From positions 186,001 to 250,000 of the forward strand of contig JANFNE010000043.1 of NCBI GenBank assembly GCA_024867545.1: DNA of 64,000 bases. Direction: 5' to 3'. Shown one piece after another: positions 54,001 to 64,000 of the stretch (its first letter is position 1; every line of letters begins with the position of its first letter). Source of the stretch: Phytopythium helicoides. Taxonomy: Eukaryota; Oomycota; Peronosporomycetes; Pythiales; Pythiaceae. The notes under the pieces are model-generated. The model made no database searches. It saw only the letters and a list, made by a program, of their open reading frames with translations, and was not told the origin of the DNA. The translations under genes and the position numbers were made by a program.

Positions 54001-57000
54001 CAACGCCCACAGCGGCCGCAGTCGCCACAGCAGCAGTCGCCACAACGCTAGACACACCGCTGTCCGTCGTCGAGGTCGTCTCCTCCACAGTCACGGTCGT
54101 CTCCTCCGTCTCCTCCGTCTCTTGCGAGGCACTCACAGCCGTGGCCGTGGTGCTAGAGGTCTCCACGGTCTCCACGGTCTCCGTCACATCGGTCGTCGAC
54201 TGCGTATCAACACTTCCTGTCGCCACCGTCGTCTGCGTTGACGAGACAGCGATCGACGAGCGCGACTCCGTCACAGCAGCATCGAACTGACTCAGTACCA
54301 GCGAGCCGTACGAGTCGCTCGTGGCGCTCTCCAGACGCTCACGGAGCTCCACACCGTACTTCTTCTTGTACGACACGCGGATCTGCTCCATTACCAGCGA
54401 GTAGCGCACTAGCCACACGCTCAGGCTGTACGAGTTCGACTCGACGCTCTGCAGAGAGCTCTCGAACACATCCGCAAGCAGATCGTAGCGCTCCAGGACC
54501 CAGCGAACGTAGTACAGCAGTGCCGCGCCAGCATCGTCCTCAAACTCCGCCTCAATAGCCTTCACCAGCGTCGACTTGTACTTGGCCTCATACGCGGCGT
54601 TGATCTGCACCACATGCTCCGCCGGACTACTCAGCAGCACATTCACAAACGTGTCCTCGTCTGTTCCCCACTTGCCCTCGCCGGCCTTGTACACAATCTC
54701 TGCGTCTGCCTCCGCCTTCGCCACAGTGTACACCGACGCATCGAACTCCGCCACCTCGCCACGAAGCGCAGCAAGGATCACCACACGCAAGTCGCCGCTC
54801 AGCGCGCGGCCCAGCACCTCGACCAGGTCCTCGCCGTACAGCTCCGAGTACGCCTTCTTCAACAGACTGATCTCCGTGTTCGAGCGTCCGAGGATCACCG
54901 AGTACCACTGCGACACGGCTGCCTTCCCCGTCGTCACGCTGCGCACAAGCTCCGCCTCGATCTCCACCACGGGACGAACAGTCAGCTTCACCAGCGACGA
55001 GTAGTTGCTGCTGGCGCGGCTGCTAGATGCCGTAGAGCTCGAGCTCGCGCTCGCGCTCTCGATCACCTCGGTCAGACTCTTCTTGTGGAGAGCCTTGTAG
55101 CGAGTCGAGATCAGGAAGCGCTGCTCCGCCGTGTAGCGCAGGAACAGTGTCGCCAGCGCCTCCTCGTCCACCGTCTCACCGGACACTAGCGTCGCCACCT
55201 CCTCGACGGCTGAGTCGATCTCTTGCGAGTAGCTCACCTCCGCGCCGCTGTAGTAGTCGAGTGCCGACTGCGAGTAAACAACCGTCGTCTCGGTGGTAGT
55301 CTCAGTGGCAGTCTCGGTGGTAGTCTCGGTGCCAGCCTCGGTGATGGTCTGAGACGTCTCCGCCGTCTTCGCCGACACGTCCGACGATGCACTCACAACG
55401 CCCACAGCGGCCGCAGTCGCCACAGCAGCGGTCGCCACAACGCTAGACACACCGCTGTCCGTCGTCGAGGTCGTCTCCTCCACAGTCACGGTCGTCTCCT
55501 CCGTCTCCTCCGTCTCTTGCGAGGCACTCACAGCCGTGGCCGTGGTGCTAGAGGTCTCCACGGTCTCCACGGTCTCCGTCACATCGGTCGTCTCCGTCGT
55601 CTCGGTGGTAGTCTCCGTGGTAGTCTCCGTGGTAGTCTCGGTGCCAGCCTCGGTGATGGTCTGAGACGTCTCCGCCGTCTTCGCCGACACGTCCGACGAT
55701 GCACTCACAACGCCCACAGCGGCCGCAGTCGCCACAGCAGCGGTCGCCACAACGCTAGACACACCGCTGTCCGTCGTCGAGGTCGTCTCCTCCACAGTCA
55801 CGGTCGTCTCCTCCGTCTCCTCCGTCTCTTGCGAGGCACTCACAGCCGTGGCCGTGGTGCTAGAGGTCTCCACGGTCTCCACGGTCTCCGTCACATCGGT
55901 CGTCGACTGCGTATCAACACTTCCTGTCGCCACCGTCGTCTGCGTTGACGAGACAGCGATCGACGAGCGCGACTCCGTCACAGCAGCATCGAACTGACTC
56001 AGTACCAGCGAGCCGTACGAGTCGCTCGTGGCGCTCTCCAGACGCTCACGGAGCTCCACACCGTACTTCTTCTTGTACGACACGCGGATCTGCTCCATTA
56101 CCAGCGAGTAGCGCACTAGCCACACGCTCAGGCTGTACGAGTTCGACTCGACGCTCTGCAGAGAGCTCTCGAACACATCCGCAAGCAGATCGTAGCGCTC
56201 CAGGACCCAGCGAACGTAGTACAGCAGTGCCGCGCCAGCATCGTCCTCAAACTCCGCCTCAATAGCCTTCACCAGCGTCGACTTGTACTTGGCCTCATAC
56301 GCGGCGTTGATCTGCACCACATGCTCCGCCGGACTACTCAGCAGCACATTCACAAACGTGTCCTCGTCTGTTCCCCACTTGCCCTCGCCGGCCTTGTACA
56401 CAATCTCTGCGTCTGCCTCCGCCTTCGCCACAGTGTACACCGACGCATCGAACTCCGCCACCTCGCCACGAAGCGCAGCAAGGATCACCACACGCAAGGT
56501 CGCCGCTCAGCGCGCGGCCCAGCACCTCGACCAGGTCCTCGCCGTACAGCTCCGAGTACGCCTTCTTCAGCAGACTGATCTCCGTGTTCGAGCGTCCGAG
56601 GATCACCGAGTACCACTGCGACACGGCTGCCTTGCCCGTCGTCACGCTGCGCACAAGCTATGCCTTGATCTCCACCATGGGACCAACAGTCAGCTTCACT
56701 AGCGACGAGTAGTTGCTGCTGGCGCGTCTGCTAGATGCCGTAGAGCTCGAGCTCGCGCTCGCGCTCTCGATCACCTCGGTCAGACTCTTCTTGTGGAGAG
56801 CCTTGTAGCGAGTCGAGATCAGGAAGCGCTGCTCCGCCGTGTAGCGCAGGAACAGTGTCGCCAGCGCCTCCTCGTCCACCGTCTCACCGGACACTAGCGT
56901 CGCCACCTCCTCGACGGCTGAGTCGATCTCTTGCGAGTAGCTCACCTCCGCGCCGCTGTAGTAGTCGAGTGCCGACTGCGAGTAAACAACCGTCGTCTCG

Positions 57001-60000
57001 GTGGTAGTCTCAGTGGCAGTCTCGGTGGTAGTCTCGGTGCCAGCCTCGGTGATGGTCTGAGACGTCTCCGCCGTCTTCGCCGACACGTCCGACGACGCAC
57101 TCACAACGCCCACAGTGGCCGCAGTCGCCACAGCGGCAGTCGCCACAACGCTAGACACACCGCTGTCCGTCGTCGAGGTCGTCTCCTCCACAGTCACGGT
57201 CGTCTCCTCCGTCTCTTCCGTCTCTTGCGAGGCACTCACAGCCGTGGTGCTAGAGGTCTCCACGGTCTCCACGGTCTCCGTGACATCGGTCGTCTCCGTG
57301 GCATCGGTAGTCTCCGTGGTTGTCTGGATGGTAGTTTCGGTGCCAGTCTCAGTGATGGTCTGAGACGTCTCCGCCGACTTCGCCGACACGTCCGACGACG
57401 CACTCACAACGCCCACAGTGGCCGCAGTCGCCACAGCGGCAGTCGCCACAACGCTAGACACACCGCTGTCTGTCGTCGAGGTCGTCTCCTCCACAGTCAC
57501 GGTCGTCTCCTCCGTCTCTTCCGTCTCTTGCGAGGCACTCACAGCCGTGGTGCTAGAGGTCTCCACGGTCTCCACGGTCTCCACGGTCTCCGTGACATCG
57601 GTCGTCGACTGCGTACCAACACTTCCTGTCGCCACCGTCGTCTGCGTTGACGAGACAGCGACCGACGAGCGCGACTCCGTCACAGCAGCATCGAACTGAC
57701 TCAGCACCAGCGAGCCGTACGAGTCGCTCGTGGCGCTCTCCAGACGCTCACGGAGCTCCACACCGTACTTCTTCTTGTACGACACGCGGATCTGCTCCAT
57801 CACCAGCGAGTAGCGCACCAGCCACACGCTCAGGCTGTACGAGTTCGACTCGACGCTCTGCAGAGAGCTCTCGAACACATCCGCAAGCAGATCGTAGCGC
57901 TCCAGGACCCAGCGGACGTAGTACAGCAGTGCCGCGCCAGCATCGTCCTCAAACTCCGCCTCAATAGCCTTCACCAGCGTCGACTTGTACTTGGCCTCAT
58001 ACGCGGCGTTGATCTGCACCACATGCTCCGCCGGACTGCTCAGCAGCACATTCACAAACGTGTCTTCGTCTGTTCCCCACTTGCCCTCGCCGGCCTTGTA
58101 CACGATCTCTGCGTCTGCCTCCGCCTTCGCCACAGTGTACACCGACGCATCGAACTCCGCCACCTCGCCACGGAGCGCAGCAAGGATCACCACACGCAGG
58201 TCGCCGCTCAGCGCGCGGCCCAGCACCTCGACCAGATCCTCGCCGTACAGCTCCGAGTACGCCTTCTTCAGCAGACTGATCTCCGCGTTCGAGCGTCCGA
58301 GGATCACCGAGTACCACTGCGACACGGCTGCCTTGCCCGTCGTCACGCTGCGCACAAGCTCCGCCTCGATCTCCACCACGGGACGAACAGTCAGCTTCAC
58401 CAGCGACGAGTAGTTGCTGCTGGCGCGGCTGCTAGATGCCGTAGAGCTTGAGCTCGCGCTCGCGCTCTCGATCACCTCGGTCAGACTCTTCTTGTGGAGA
58501 GCCTTGTAGCGAGTCGAGATCAGGAAGCGCTGCTCCGCCGTGTAGCGCAGGAACAGTGTCGCCAGCGCCTCCTCGTCCACCGTCTCACCGGACACTAGCG
58601 TCGCCACCTCCTCGACGGCTGAGTCGATCTCTTCTGAGTAGCTCACCTCAGCACCGCTGTAGTAGTCGAGTGCCGACTGCGAGTAAACAACCGTCGTCTC
58701 GGTGTTAGTCTCAGTGGTAGTCTCGGTGGCAGTCTCGGTGGTAGTCTCGGTGGTAGTCTCGGTGGCAGTCTCAGCAGGTAGTCTCGGTGCCAGCCTCGGT
58801 GATGGTCTGAGACGTCTCCGCCGTCTTCGCCGACACGTCCGACGATGCACTCACAACGCCCACAGCGGCCGCAGTCGCCACAGCAGCAGTCGCCACAACG
58901 CTAGACACACCGCTGTCCGTCATCGAGGTCGTCTCCTCCACAGTCACGGTCGTATCCTCCACCGTCTCCTCCGTCGTCTCAGTGGTGGTGGTCGTCGGGG
59001 CGCTAGTCACGTAGCGACGGACAATAGTCTGGCCGTCCTCGGTCGTCTCCGTCACCTCCTGAACCGTCACGTCGCCACTCGTGCTAGTGCTGGAGCCGCT
59101 CTGCACCACGTAGGCCGCACCGCCGGCTGCGGCACCCCCGCGAACCACACGACGGACGATGGTCTGGCCGTCCTCGGTCGTCTCGGTGATCTCCTCCACC
59201 GTCTCCTCCGTCGTCTCAGTGGTGGTGGTCGTCGGGGCGCTAGTCACGTAGCGACGGACAATAGTCTGGCCGTCCTCGGTCGTCTCCGTCACCTCCTGAA
59301 CCGTCACGTCGCCACTCGTGCTAGTGCTGGAGCCGCTCTGCACCACGTAGGCCGCACCGCCGGCTGCGGCACCCCCGCGAACCACACGACGGACGATGGT
59401 CTGGCCGTCCTCGGTCGTCTCGGTGATCTCCTCCACCGTCTCCTCCGTCGTCTCAGTGGTGGTGGTCGTCGGGGCGCTAGTCACGTAGCGACGGACAATA
59501 GTCTGGCCGTCCTCGGTCGTCTCCGTCACCTCCTGAACCGTCACGTCGCCACTCGTGCTAGTGCTGGAGCCGCTCTGCACCACGTAGGCCGCACCGCCGG
59601 CTGCGGCACCCCCGCGAACCACACGACGGACGATGGTCTGGCCGTCCTCGGTCGTCTCGGTGATCTCCTCCACCGTCTCCTCCGTCGTCTCAGTGGTGGT
59701 GGTCGTCGGGGCGCTAGTCACGTAGCGACGGACAATAGTCTGGCCGTCCTCGGTCGTCTCCGTCACCTCCTGAACCGTCACGTCGCCACTCGTGCTAGTG
59801 CTGGAGCCGCTCTGCACCACGTAGGCCGCACCGCCGGCTGCGGCACCCCCGCGAACCACACGACGGACGATGGTCTGGCCGTCCTCGGTCGTCTCGGTGA
59901 TCTCCTCCACCGTCTCCTCCGTCGTCTCAGTGGTGGTGGTCGTCGGGGCGCTAGTCACGTAGCGACGGACAATAGTCTGGCCGTCCTCGGTCGTCTCCGT

Positions 60001-62562
60001 CACCTCCTGAACCGTCACGTCGCCACTCGTGCTAGTGCTGGAGCCGCTCTGCACCACGTAGGCCGCACCGCCGGCTGCGGCACCCCCGCGAACCACACGA
60101 CGGACGATGGTCTGGCCGTCCTCGGTCGTCTCGGTGATCTCCTCCACCGTCTCCTCCGTCGTCTCAGTGGTGGTGGTCGTCGGGGCGCTAGTCACGTAGC
60201 GACGGACAATAGTCTGGCCGTCCTCGGTCGTCTCCGTCACCTCCTGAACCGTCACGTCGCCACTCGTGCTAGTGCTGGAGCCGCTCTGCACCACGTAGGC
60301 CGCACCGCCGGCTGCGGCACCCCCGCGAACCACACGACGGACGATGGTCTGGCCGTCCTCGGTCGTCTCGGTGATCTCCTCCACCGTCTCCTCCGTCGTC
60401 TCAGTGGTGGTGGTCGTCGGGGCGCTAGTCACGTAGCGACGGACAATAGTCTGGCCGTCCTCGGTCGTCTCCGTCACCTCCTGAACCGTCACGTCGCCAC
60501 TCGTGCTAGTGCTGGAGCCGCTCTGCACCACGTAGGCCGCACCGCCGGCTGCGGCACCCCCGCGAACCACACGACGGACGATGGTCTGGCCGTCCTCGGT
60601 CGTCTCGGTGATCTCCTCCACCGTCTCCTCCGTCGTCTCAGTGGTGGTGGTCGTCGGGGCGCTAGTCACGTAGCGACGGACAATAGTCTGGCCGTCCTCG
60701 GTCGTCTCCGTCACCTCCTGAACCGTCACGTCGCCACTCGTGCTAGTGCTGGAGCCGCTCTGCACCACGTAGGCCGCACCGCCGGCTGCGGCACCCCCGC
60801 GAACCACACGACGGACGATGGTCTGGCCGTCCTCGGTCGTCTCGGTGATCTCCTCCACCGTCTCCTCCGTCGTCTCAGTGGTGGTGGTCGTCGGGGCGCC
60901 AGTCACGTAGCGACGGACAATAGTCTGGCCGTCCTCGGTCGTCTCCGTCACCTCCTGAACCGTCACGTCGCCACTCGTGCTAGTGCTGGAGCCGCTCTGC
61001 ACCACGTAGGCCGCACCGCCGGCTGCGGCACCCCCGCGAACCACACGACGGACGATGGTCTGGCCGTCCTCGGTCGTCTCGGTGATCTCCTCCACCGTCT
61101 CCTCCGTCGTCTCAGTGGTGGTGGTAGTCGTTGGAAGGCTCGTCGTCGTATACCTCGTAGAGAACGACCAAAACGTCTTGGATTGAATAACAGCGTGATC
61201 AAAGTACGTAACAAATACCGTCTTCAGGTTCCCAGGTGCGACAGCTTCAATACGGTCACGGAGCTCCACACCGTACTTCTTCTTGTACGACACGCGGATC
61301 TGCTCCATTACCAGCGAGTAGCGCACTAGCCACACGCTCAGGCTGTACGAGTTCGACTCGACGCTCTGCAGAGAGCTCTCGAACACATCCGCAAGCAGAT
61401 CGTAGCGCTCCAGGACCCAGCGAACGTAGTACAGCAATGCCGCGCCAGCGTCAACCTCAAACTCCGCCTCAATAGCCTTCACCAGCGTCGACTTGTACTT
61501 GGCCTCATACGCGGCGTTGATCTGCACCACATGCTCCGCCGGACTACTCAGCAGCACATTCACAAACGTGTCCTCGTCTGTTCCCCACTTGCCCTCGCCG
61601 GCCTTGTACACAATCTCTGCGTCTGCCTCCGCCTTCGCCACAGTGTACACCGACGCATCGAACTCCGCCACCTCGCCACGGAGCGCAGCAAGGATCACCA
61701 CACGCAGGTCGCCGCTCAGCGCGCGGCCCAGCACCTCGACCAGATCCTCGCCGTACAGCTCCGAGTACGCCTTCTTCAGCAGACTGATCTCCGCGTTCGA
61801 GCGTCCGAGGATCACCGAGTACCACTGCGACACGGCTGCCTTGCCCGTCGTCACGCTGCGCACAAGCTCCGCCTCGATCTCCACCACGGGACGAACAGTC
61901 AGCTTCACCAGCGACGAGTAGTTGCTGCTGGCGCGGCTGCTAGATGCCGTAGAGCTTGAGCTCGCGCTCGCGCTCTCGATCACCTCGGTCAGACTCTTCT
62001 TGTGGAGAGCCTTGTAGCGAGTCGAGATCAGGAAGCGCTGCTCCGCCGTGTAGCGCAGGAACAGTGTCGCCAGCGCCTCCTCGTCCACCGTCTCACCGGA
62101 CACTAGCGTCGCCACCTCCTCGACGGCTGAGTCGATCTCTTGCGAGTAGCTCACCTCCGCGCCGCTGTAGTAGTCGAACTCGCTGCGCGAGTATACGAAG
62201 CTTGGTGTCTGCGTGGCCGTGGCGGTGGCGCGTACGACTCTGCGCACGATGGTGCGTCCGTCGGCCGTGGTCTCGACCGTCTCCTCCTCCTCCTCCTCCT
62301 CTCGGCTGTTGGTTTTTTCACTCTTGACAAACTGCACTGCAACATCTCCACGCACAACATCCACTCCGCGGGGCTCCCTCTCGGGCTCGGCGGCCCGCGC
62401 GGCCTCGCTCACGCGCTCAAAGTCGGCCACCTCGGTCGTGGAGGTGGTCGTGGTGGTGTACGTCGTCACGCCGCCCTCCGTGACCGCCACCGTCGTCTTG
62501 CTCTCCTGGCTCGTCTTCTTGTTCGCGGCCGCGCCGCCCTCGGTCGACTCGGCGCCGCCCAT
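33027..62562 (-). CDS. GIANT-B: protein of 18 annexin cores
   Basis: This locus is about 9,840 codons long, uninterrupted by introns, if six breaks are bridged (near 58774, 56660, 56498, 35897, 33798 and 33488). The start at 62562 has A at -3 and G at +4 and gives MGGAES, an N-myristoylation-type beginning. In order: a Thr-rich head with a Glu run; annexin core; nine 79-residue TEDGQTIVRR repeats; ten more cores of the same type joined by Thr/Glu and Ala/Val linkers of 104 residues; six cores of a second type joined by Ala/Ser/Gly linkers; and one last near-canonical core to the stop at 33027. Ordinary annexins have one or two cores. Known annexins bind acidic membranes with calcium, and an oomycete annexin has been reported to stimulate glucan synthase. 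I infer a giant membrane-layer or scaffold protein. No catalytic domain is seen. Confidence 0.75.
33488..33489 (-). other. Frame break in GIANT-B (missing base)
   Basis: The frame breaks after YDPSV. One added C on the coding strand gives YDPSVHTQDKAAADADALYK, the sequence found in all sister cores. The core continues in frame to the stop at 33027. Confidence 0.75.
33798..33799 (-). other. Frame break in GIANT-B (missing base)
   Basis: TACAAGAGTCGCTGACT on the coding strand lacks one C compared with the TACAAGCAG... pattern of sister cores, giving a stop shortly after RYQQLYK. Adding it yields LYKQSLTVWIKSTG, as expected. Confidence 0.75.
34205..41509 (-). repeat. GIANT-B: six annexin cores of the second type in ~1.23-1.31 kb units
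   Basis: Cores lie near 40524-41509, 39285-40270, 38046-39031, 36741-37726, 35435-36420 and 34205-35190. Each starts WKSFYSRYVIDYANGVSLTF. Repeat 2 is KATKGLGTTEEW, repeat 3 is GEGRMGTDETTF (or GEGRVGTDE), and repeat 4 lost its calcium loop (KAASKDSYSL). Linkers are Ala/Ser/Gly-rich (GSASASGSASASG) and vary in length by 6-residue steps. Units fall into two sequence versions; the one at 38.3 kb is a hybrid of both. Confidence 0.95.
35897..35897 (-). other. Frame break in GIANT-B (extra base)
   Basis: GTGCACCTGACGCGTC here against GTGCACCGACGCGTC or GTGCACTGACGCGTC in sister units: one extra base. It splits an otherwise open frame of nearly 23 kb. Confidence 0.75.
56498..56499 (-). other. Frame break in GIANT-B (extra G)
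   Basis: CACGCAAGGTCGCCG here against CACGCAAGTCGCCG in sister cores: one extra G. Downstream the frame is open for more than 20 kb. Confidence 0.7.
56658..56700 (-). other. Nonsense patch in GIANT-B
   Basis: In the core near 56 kb, GAGGCGGAG (EAE) has become AAGGCATAG (KA-stop). Other substitutions nearby change RPVVEIEAE to GPMVEIKA-stop. At least five base changes fall within about 40 bases in a region otherwise invariant between cores. This is not a length error of sequencing; it looks like real divergence or a conversion from a decayed copy. Confidence 0.7.
58774..58775 (-). other. Frame break in GIANT-B (T replaced by CA)
   Basis: GTCTCAGCAGGTAGTC here against GTCTCAGTGGTAGTC in sister linkers; the net gain of one base brings TGA into frame after GTETTC. 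The linker and next core are open in the shifted frame. Confidence 0.7.
58990..61120 (-). repeat. GIANT-B: 237-bp tandem array, nine copies
   Basis: Nine 79-codon units at exact 237-base spacing (marker sites 59141, 59378 ... 61037): TTTTTETTEETVEEITET, TEDGQTIVRRVVRGG, AAAGGAAYVVQSGSST, STSGDVTVQEVTETTE, DGQTIVRRYVTSAP. It is the GIANT-B relative of the 231-bp array of GIANT-A and shares the TEDG-x-TIVRR centre. The copies look identical but for single base changes in the edge units. Confidence 0.95.
61240..62185 (-). other. GIANT-B annexin core 1
   Basis: The N-terminal core begins SRSEFDYYSGAEVSYSQEID, and its repeats 2 and 3 equal the common type (GEGKWGTDEDTF). Its last part is its own: RDRIEAVAPGNLKTVFVTYF instead of RERLESATSDSYGSLVLSQF. 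The break lies near 61260 and shows again that cores were pasted with sharp edges. Confidence 0.85.
62186..62562 (-). other. GIANT-B N-terminal head
   Basis: About 125 residues: MGGAESTEGGAAANKK (Gly-2 and Ser-6 fit an N-myristoylation site, with lysines following), then Thr-rich TTYTTTTTSTTEVADFE, a run of seven Glu with a near-perfect CTC repeat in DNA, and one TADGRTIVRRVVRATA motif, a single divergent copy of the unit later amplified in both giants. Low complexity, likely disordered. Confidence 0.7.
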
Positions 62563-64000
62563 CGTCCTCCGCTGCTGCTCGCGTCTCCTGCTGCTCGCTC
62601 CTCGCGTCTCCTGCTGCCGCTGGCGCTCCGACTCGCGCCGCGTGCTCCTGCTCGCGCTCCGCTCCGCTCTGCTCCGCTCGCTTCACGCGAAAAGCTGGTC
62701 TGAGCGCCGCCGCCCGGCCCGGGCCGCGCGAGATCCAAATCATCGCCGCGACGCCGCGCCCGGCGCTGCGCGTTCTCGATTAGACGAGCCAGACCGCTCT
62801 CTGCGCTGATTGGCTCGATCTTGGACAGGTACCGAAATTTAGGTACACGACCGCGTCACGCTCCGGCCTCTGCTGGAGTGACGCGACGGCCCGGATTCGA
62901 CAAAAATCACCGCGGGCCAATCGCTGTGCGCGGATCGGAAAGCACCCCACGTGGCGAAGCCAGCTTGCAGCTGTGCCGCGAGCTTCAAGGGGGTGGCAGC
63001 GCGGCAGCCAGCAAGCACGCCCGACGAGGCGGTAGGTACTGTACAGCGCTTGCTCGCTCGCTCGCTCGCTCGTTCGCTCGAGGACTGCCGCCGCTGCTAC
63101 TCGACGACCGATACGGTCGCACTGACACCAACGCGTCGAGAAGGCTGCCCGCCTTCTGCTCGACGCCTGCGCCGGCTGTGAGAAGATGATTTCCGTGTGG
63201 TCCGCCGCGACAGAGGGGGTGGGGATGGGGGGCAGCCGACTCTCGGCTCGGCAATGCAATCAAGCGCATGACACCCAGTCAAGGAGATGATAGCCGCACC
63301 GACCCTGTCTAGGCGACAAATAATAGCGCCCTAGCGATTTCCGACCGGCGAAAAAGACTTCTTCGGTCTAAATTTATGTTGTAGCGAGTCCTGGCGGTTG
63401 CAATGCATGCAAAGAACGAGGTTGTCGGCGACGTGAAGTGGGGGAAATCCAGCGTCTTGATGCGAAATGTTGAGTGATATCGGCTCGATGACGCGGTATA
63501 CTCGTGGAATGTGGCGCCTGCACGTCGCTAGGGAGTACGTTGATTGACGGGGAACAACCGGTTAGCCTCCTAGGTGATATGTTTTTCCCTGGTGGCCGTG
63601 GGGATAGTGCCGGCAAGTGCGATGGTAACAAGTAGCGATGGCAGCACGGCCAGGAAACTAAGCCAATGCGGCACGACCTCTGTGCGTGTGTCTGTTAGCG
63701 CATTCTCTTGCGGTGCCGAGGAATAGTTTACAAAGTTGACCAACTGAAAAGCTTTTAGAAGAGTGGATTGAAGTGTGCTTGCAACAACTCATCTCAATCC
63801 TCGCGATGCACTTAAATTTAGCATAAGTGCCATTGCTCGGGGGCTGAGAGAGGGAGCTCGCGCGGCGCTCTTTGGCGCTGTCTTCGATTCCAATTCTCCT
63901 AAAGGCTAGGCGTGATCATTAAGGGAAAATGCCTAGGGAAACAAATGGGTTGTGAGTCGTGCTTCCAATCTGCGGCATTCACTGCCCAGCCTTCCTTCTT
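62563..64000. other. Upstream region of GIANT-B, no supported gene
   Basis: It holds the probable GIANT-B promoter: CCAAT boxes at 62809-62813 (minus orientation) and 62917-62921 (plus orientation), and a CTG/GCTC-rich stretch at 62570-62690. A CTCG tetranucleotide run lies at 63051-63080. Short open frames on both strands resemble no protein I know. The last 600 bases are AT-richer with no visible coding signal. Confidence 0.5.
63051..63080. repeat. CTCG tetranucleotide microsatellite
   Basis: About seven units of (CTCG), one with a T change, about 490 bases upstream of the GIANT-B start codon. Confidence 0.8.

Larger units (their letters stand above)
41752..58680 (-). repeat. GIANT-B: ten annexin cores of the first type
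   Basis: Cores lie near 57680-58680, 55978-56985, 54271-55270, 52216-53215, 49189-50188, 47794-48792, 46039-47040, 44572-45570, 43105-44105 and 41752-42750; an eleventh is at 61240-62185. Each runs SALDYYSGAEVSYSQEID to SQFDAAVTESRSS. Repeat 3 has GEGKWGTDEDTF; the loops of repeats 2 and 4 are degenerate (TTGKAAVSQWY, QSVESNSYSL). The protein sequences are almost the same; the few variants (A/T in GRSN-[AT]-EIS, N/S in IES-[AN]-ASS) run in blocks. The core at 41.75 kb differs before VKLTVRP (SSAANTDRDSSNYSS), like GIANT-A core 1. Confidence 0.95.
42800..58960 (-). repeat. GIANT-B: 104-residue linker modules with Ala/Val-rich segments, at least 20 copies
   Basis: Between cores stand one to six copies of a 312-base module: DVTETVETVETSSTTATAV, SASQETEETEETTVTVEE, TTSTTDSGVSSVVATAAV, ATAAAVGVVSASSDVSAK, TAETSQTITEAGTETTTE. 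Six copies in a row lie at 50.2-52.1 kb at exact 312-base spacing. The stretch VVATAAVATAAAVGVV is long enough for a weak membrane span. 12-base TETT/TETA micro-repeats after each module vary in number between units. Confidence 0.9.

Noticed and set aside
9056..62562. Transposable element or viral origin of the giant repeats
   Set aside because: No reverse transcriptase, integrase, transposase, terminal repeats or viral structural genes were seen. The repeats stay within coding frames of annexin and ABC-containing genes.
62780..63631. Several open frames in the GIANT-B upstream region
   Set aside because: All are Arg/Ala/Ser-rich readings of GC-rich DNA that overlap in several frames on both strands, with no domain.

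Overview
The window looks like nuclear DNA of a stramenopile, most probably an oomycete. It is GC-rich and gene-dense, and its ordinary genes are cut by many short GT-AG introns (plus one GC-AG intron). It holds eukaryotic house-keeping genes: a Sec1/Munc18-type VPS33, a METTL21-like methyltransferase and a UBXN7-type p97 adaptor. Beside them are a bacterial-style ROK sugar kinase and annexin and ABCG/PDR-type sequences, both families found in oomycetes. The species cannot be named from sequence alone.

Left part, 1-9068. The last ~147 codons of VPS33 (+) converge on a four-exon methyltransferase (-). A four-exon ROK fructokinase-like gene (-) follows, then about 3.2 kb with no convincing gene, then an eleven-exon UBX-domain gene (+). 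An orphan exon resembling class I isoleucyl-tRNA synthetase ends within the stop codon region of the first giant gene.

Centre and right, 9056-62562. Two head-to-tail giant genes lie on the minus strand. The distal one, called GIANT-B here (62562 to 33027, ~9,840 codons), starts with a possible N-myristoylation site. It strings together 18 complete four-repeat annexin cores, about 72 annexin repeats. Eleven cores are joined by Thr/Glu-rich linkers with Ala/Val-rich hydrophobic segments, six by Ala/Ser/Gly linkers, and a final near-canonical core closes the protein. The proximal one, GIANT-A (32485 to 9056, ~7,800 codons), has a degenerate piece of an ABCG/PDR first nucleotide-binding domain, an annexin core, about 30 copies of a 77-residue repeat, 29 copies of a Val-Glu-Thr-rich repeat, a few more 77-residue repeats, and a second annexin core. 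It ends with a degenerate ABCG second nucleotide-binding domain and a six-helix ABC2-type membrane domain. The two genes share cores and linker motifs almost word for word, so they evolve together by duplication and conversion.

Both giants would be multivalent membrane-binding proteins if made as written. GIANT-A would be anchored by its transporter-like C-terminus and GIANT-B possibly by a lipid at its N-terminus. Nothing in the ATP-site remnants supports transport. Each giant is crossed by several single-base frame breaks, mostly inside repeats whose sister copies are intact. GIANT-B also has one genuine-looking nonsense patch near 56.66 kb. Whether these breaks are assembly errors or decay decides whether the two proteins are full length. 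The last ~1.4 kb (62.6-64 kb) holds the probable GIANT-B promoter and no gene I can support.
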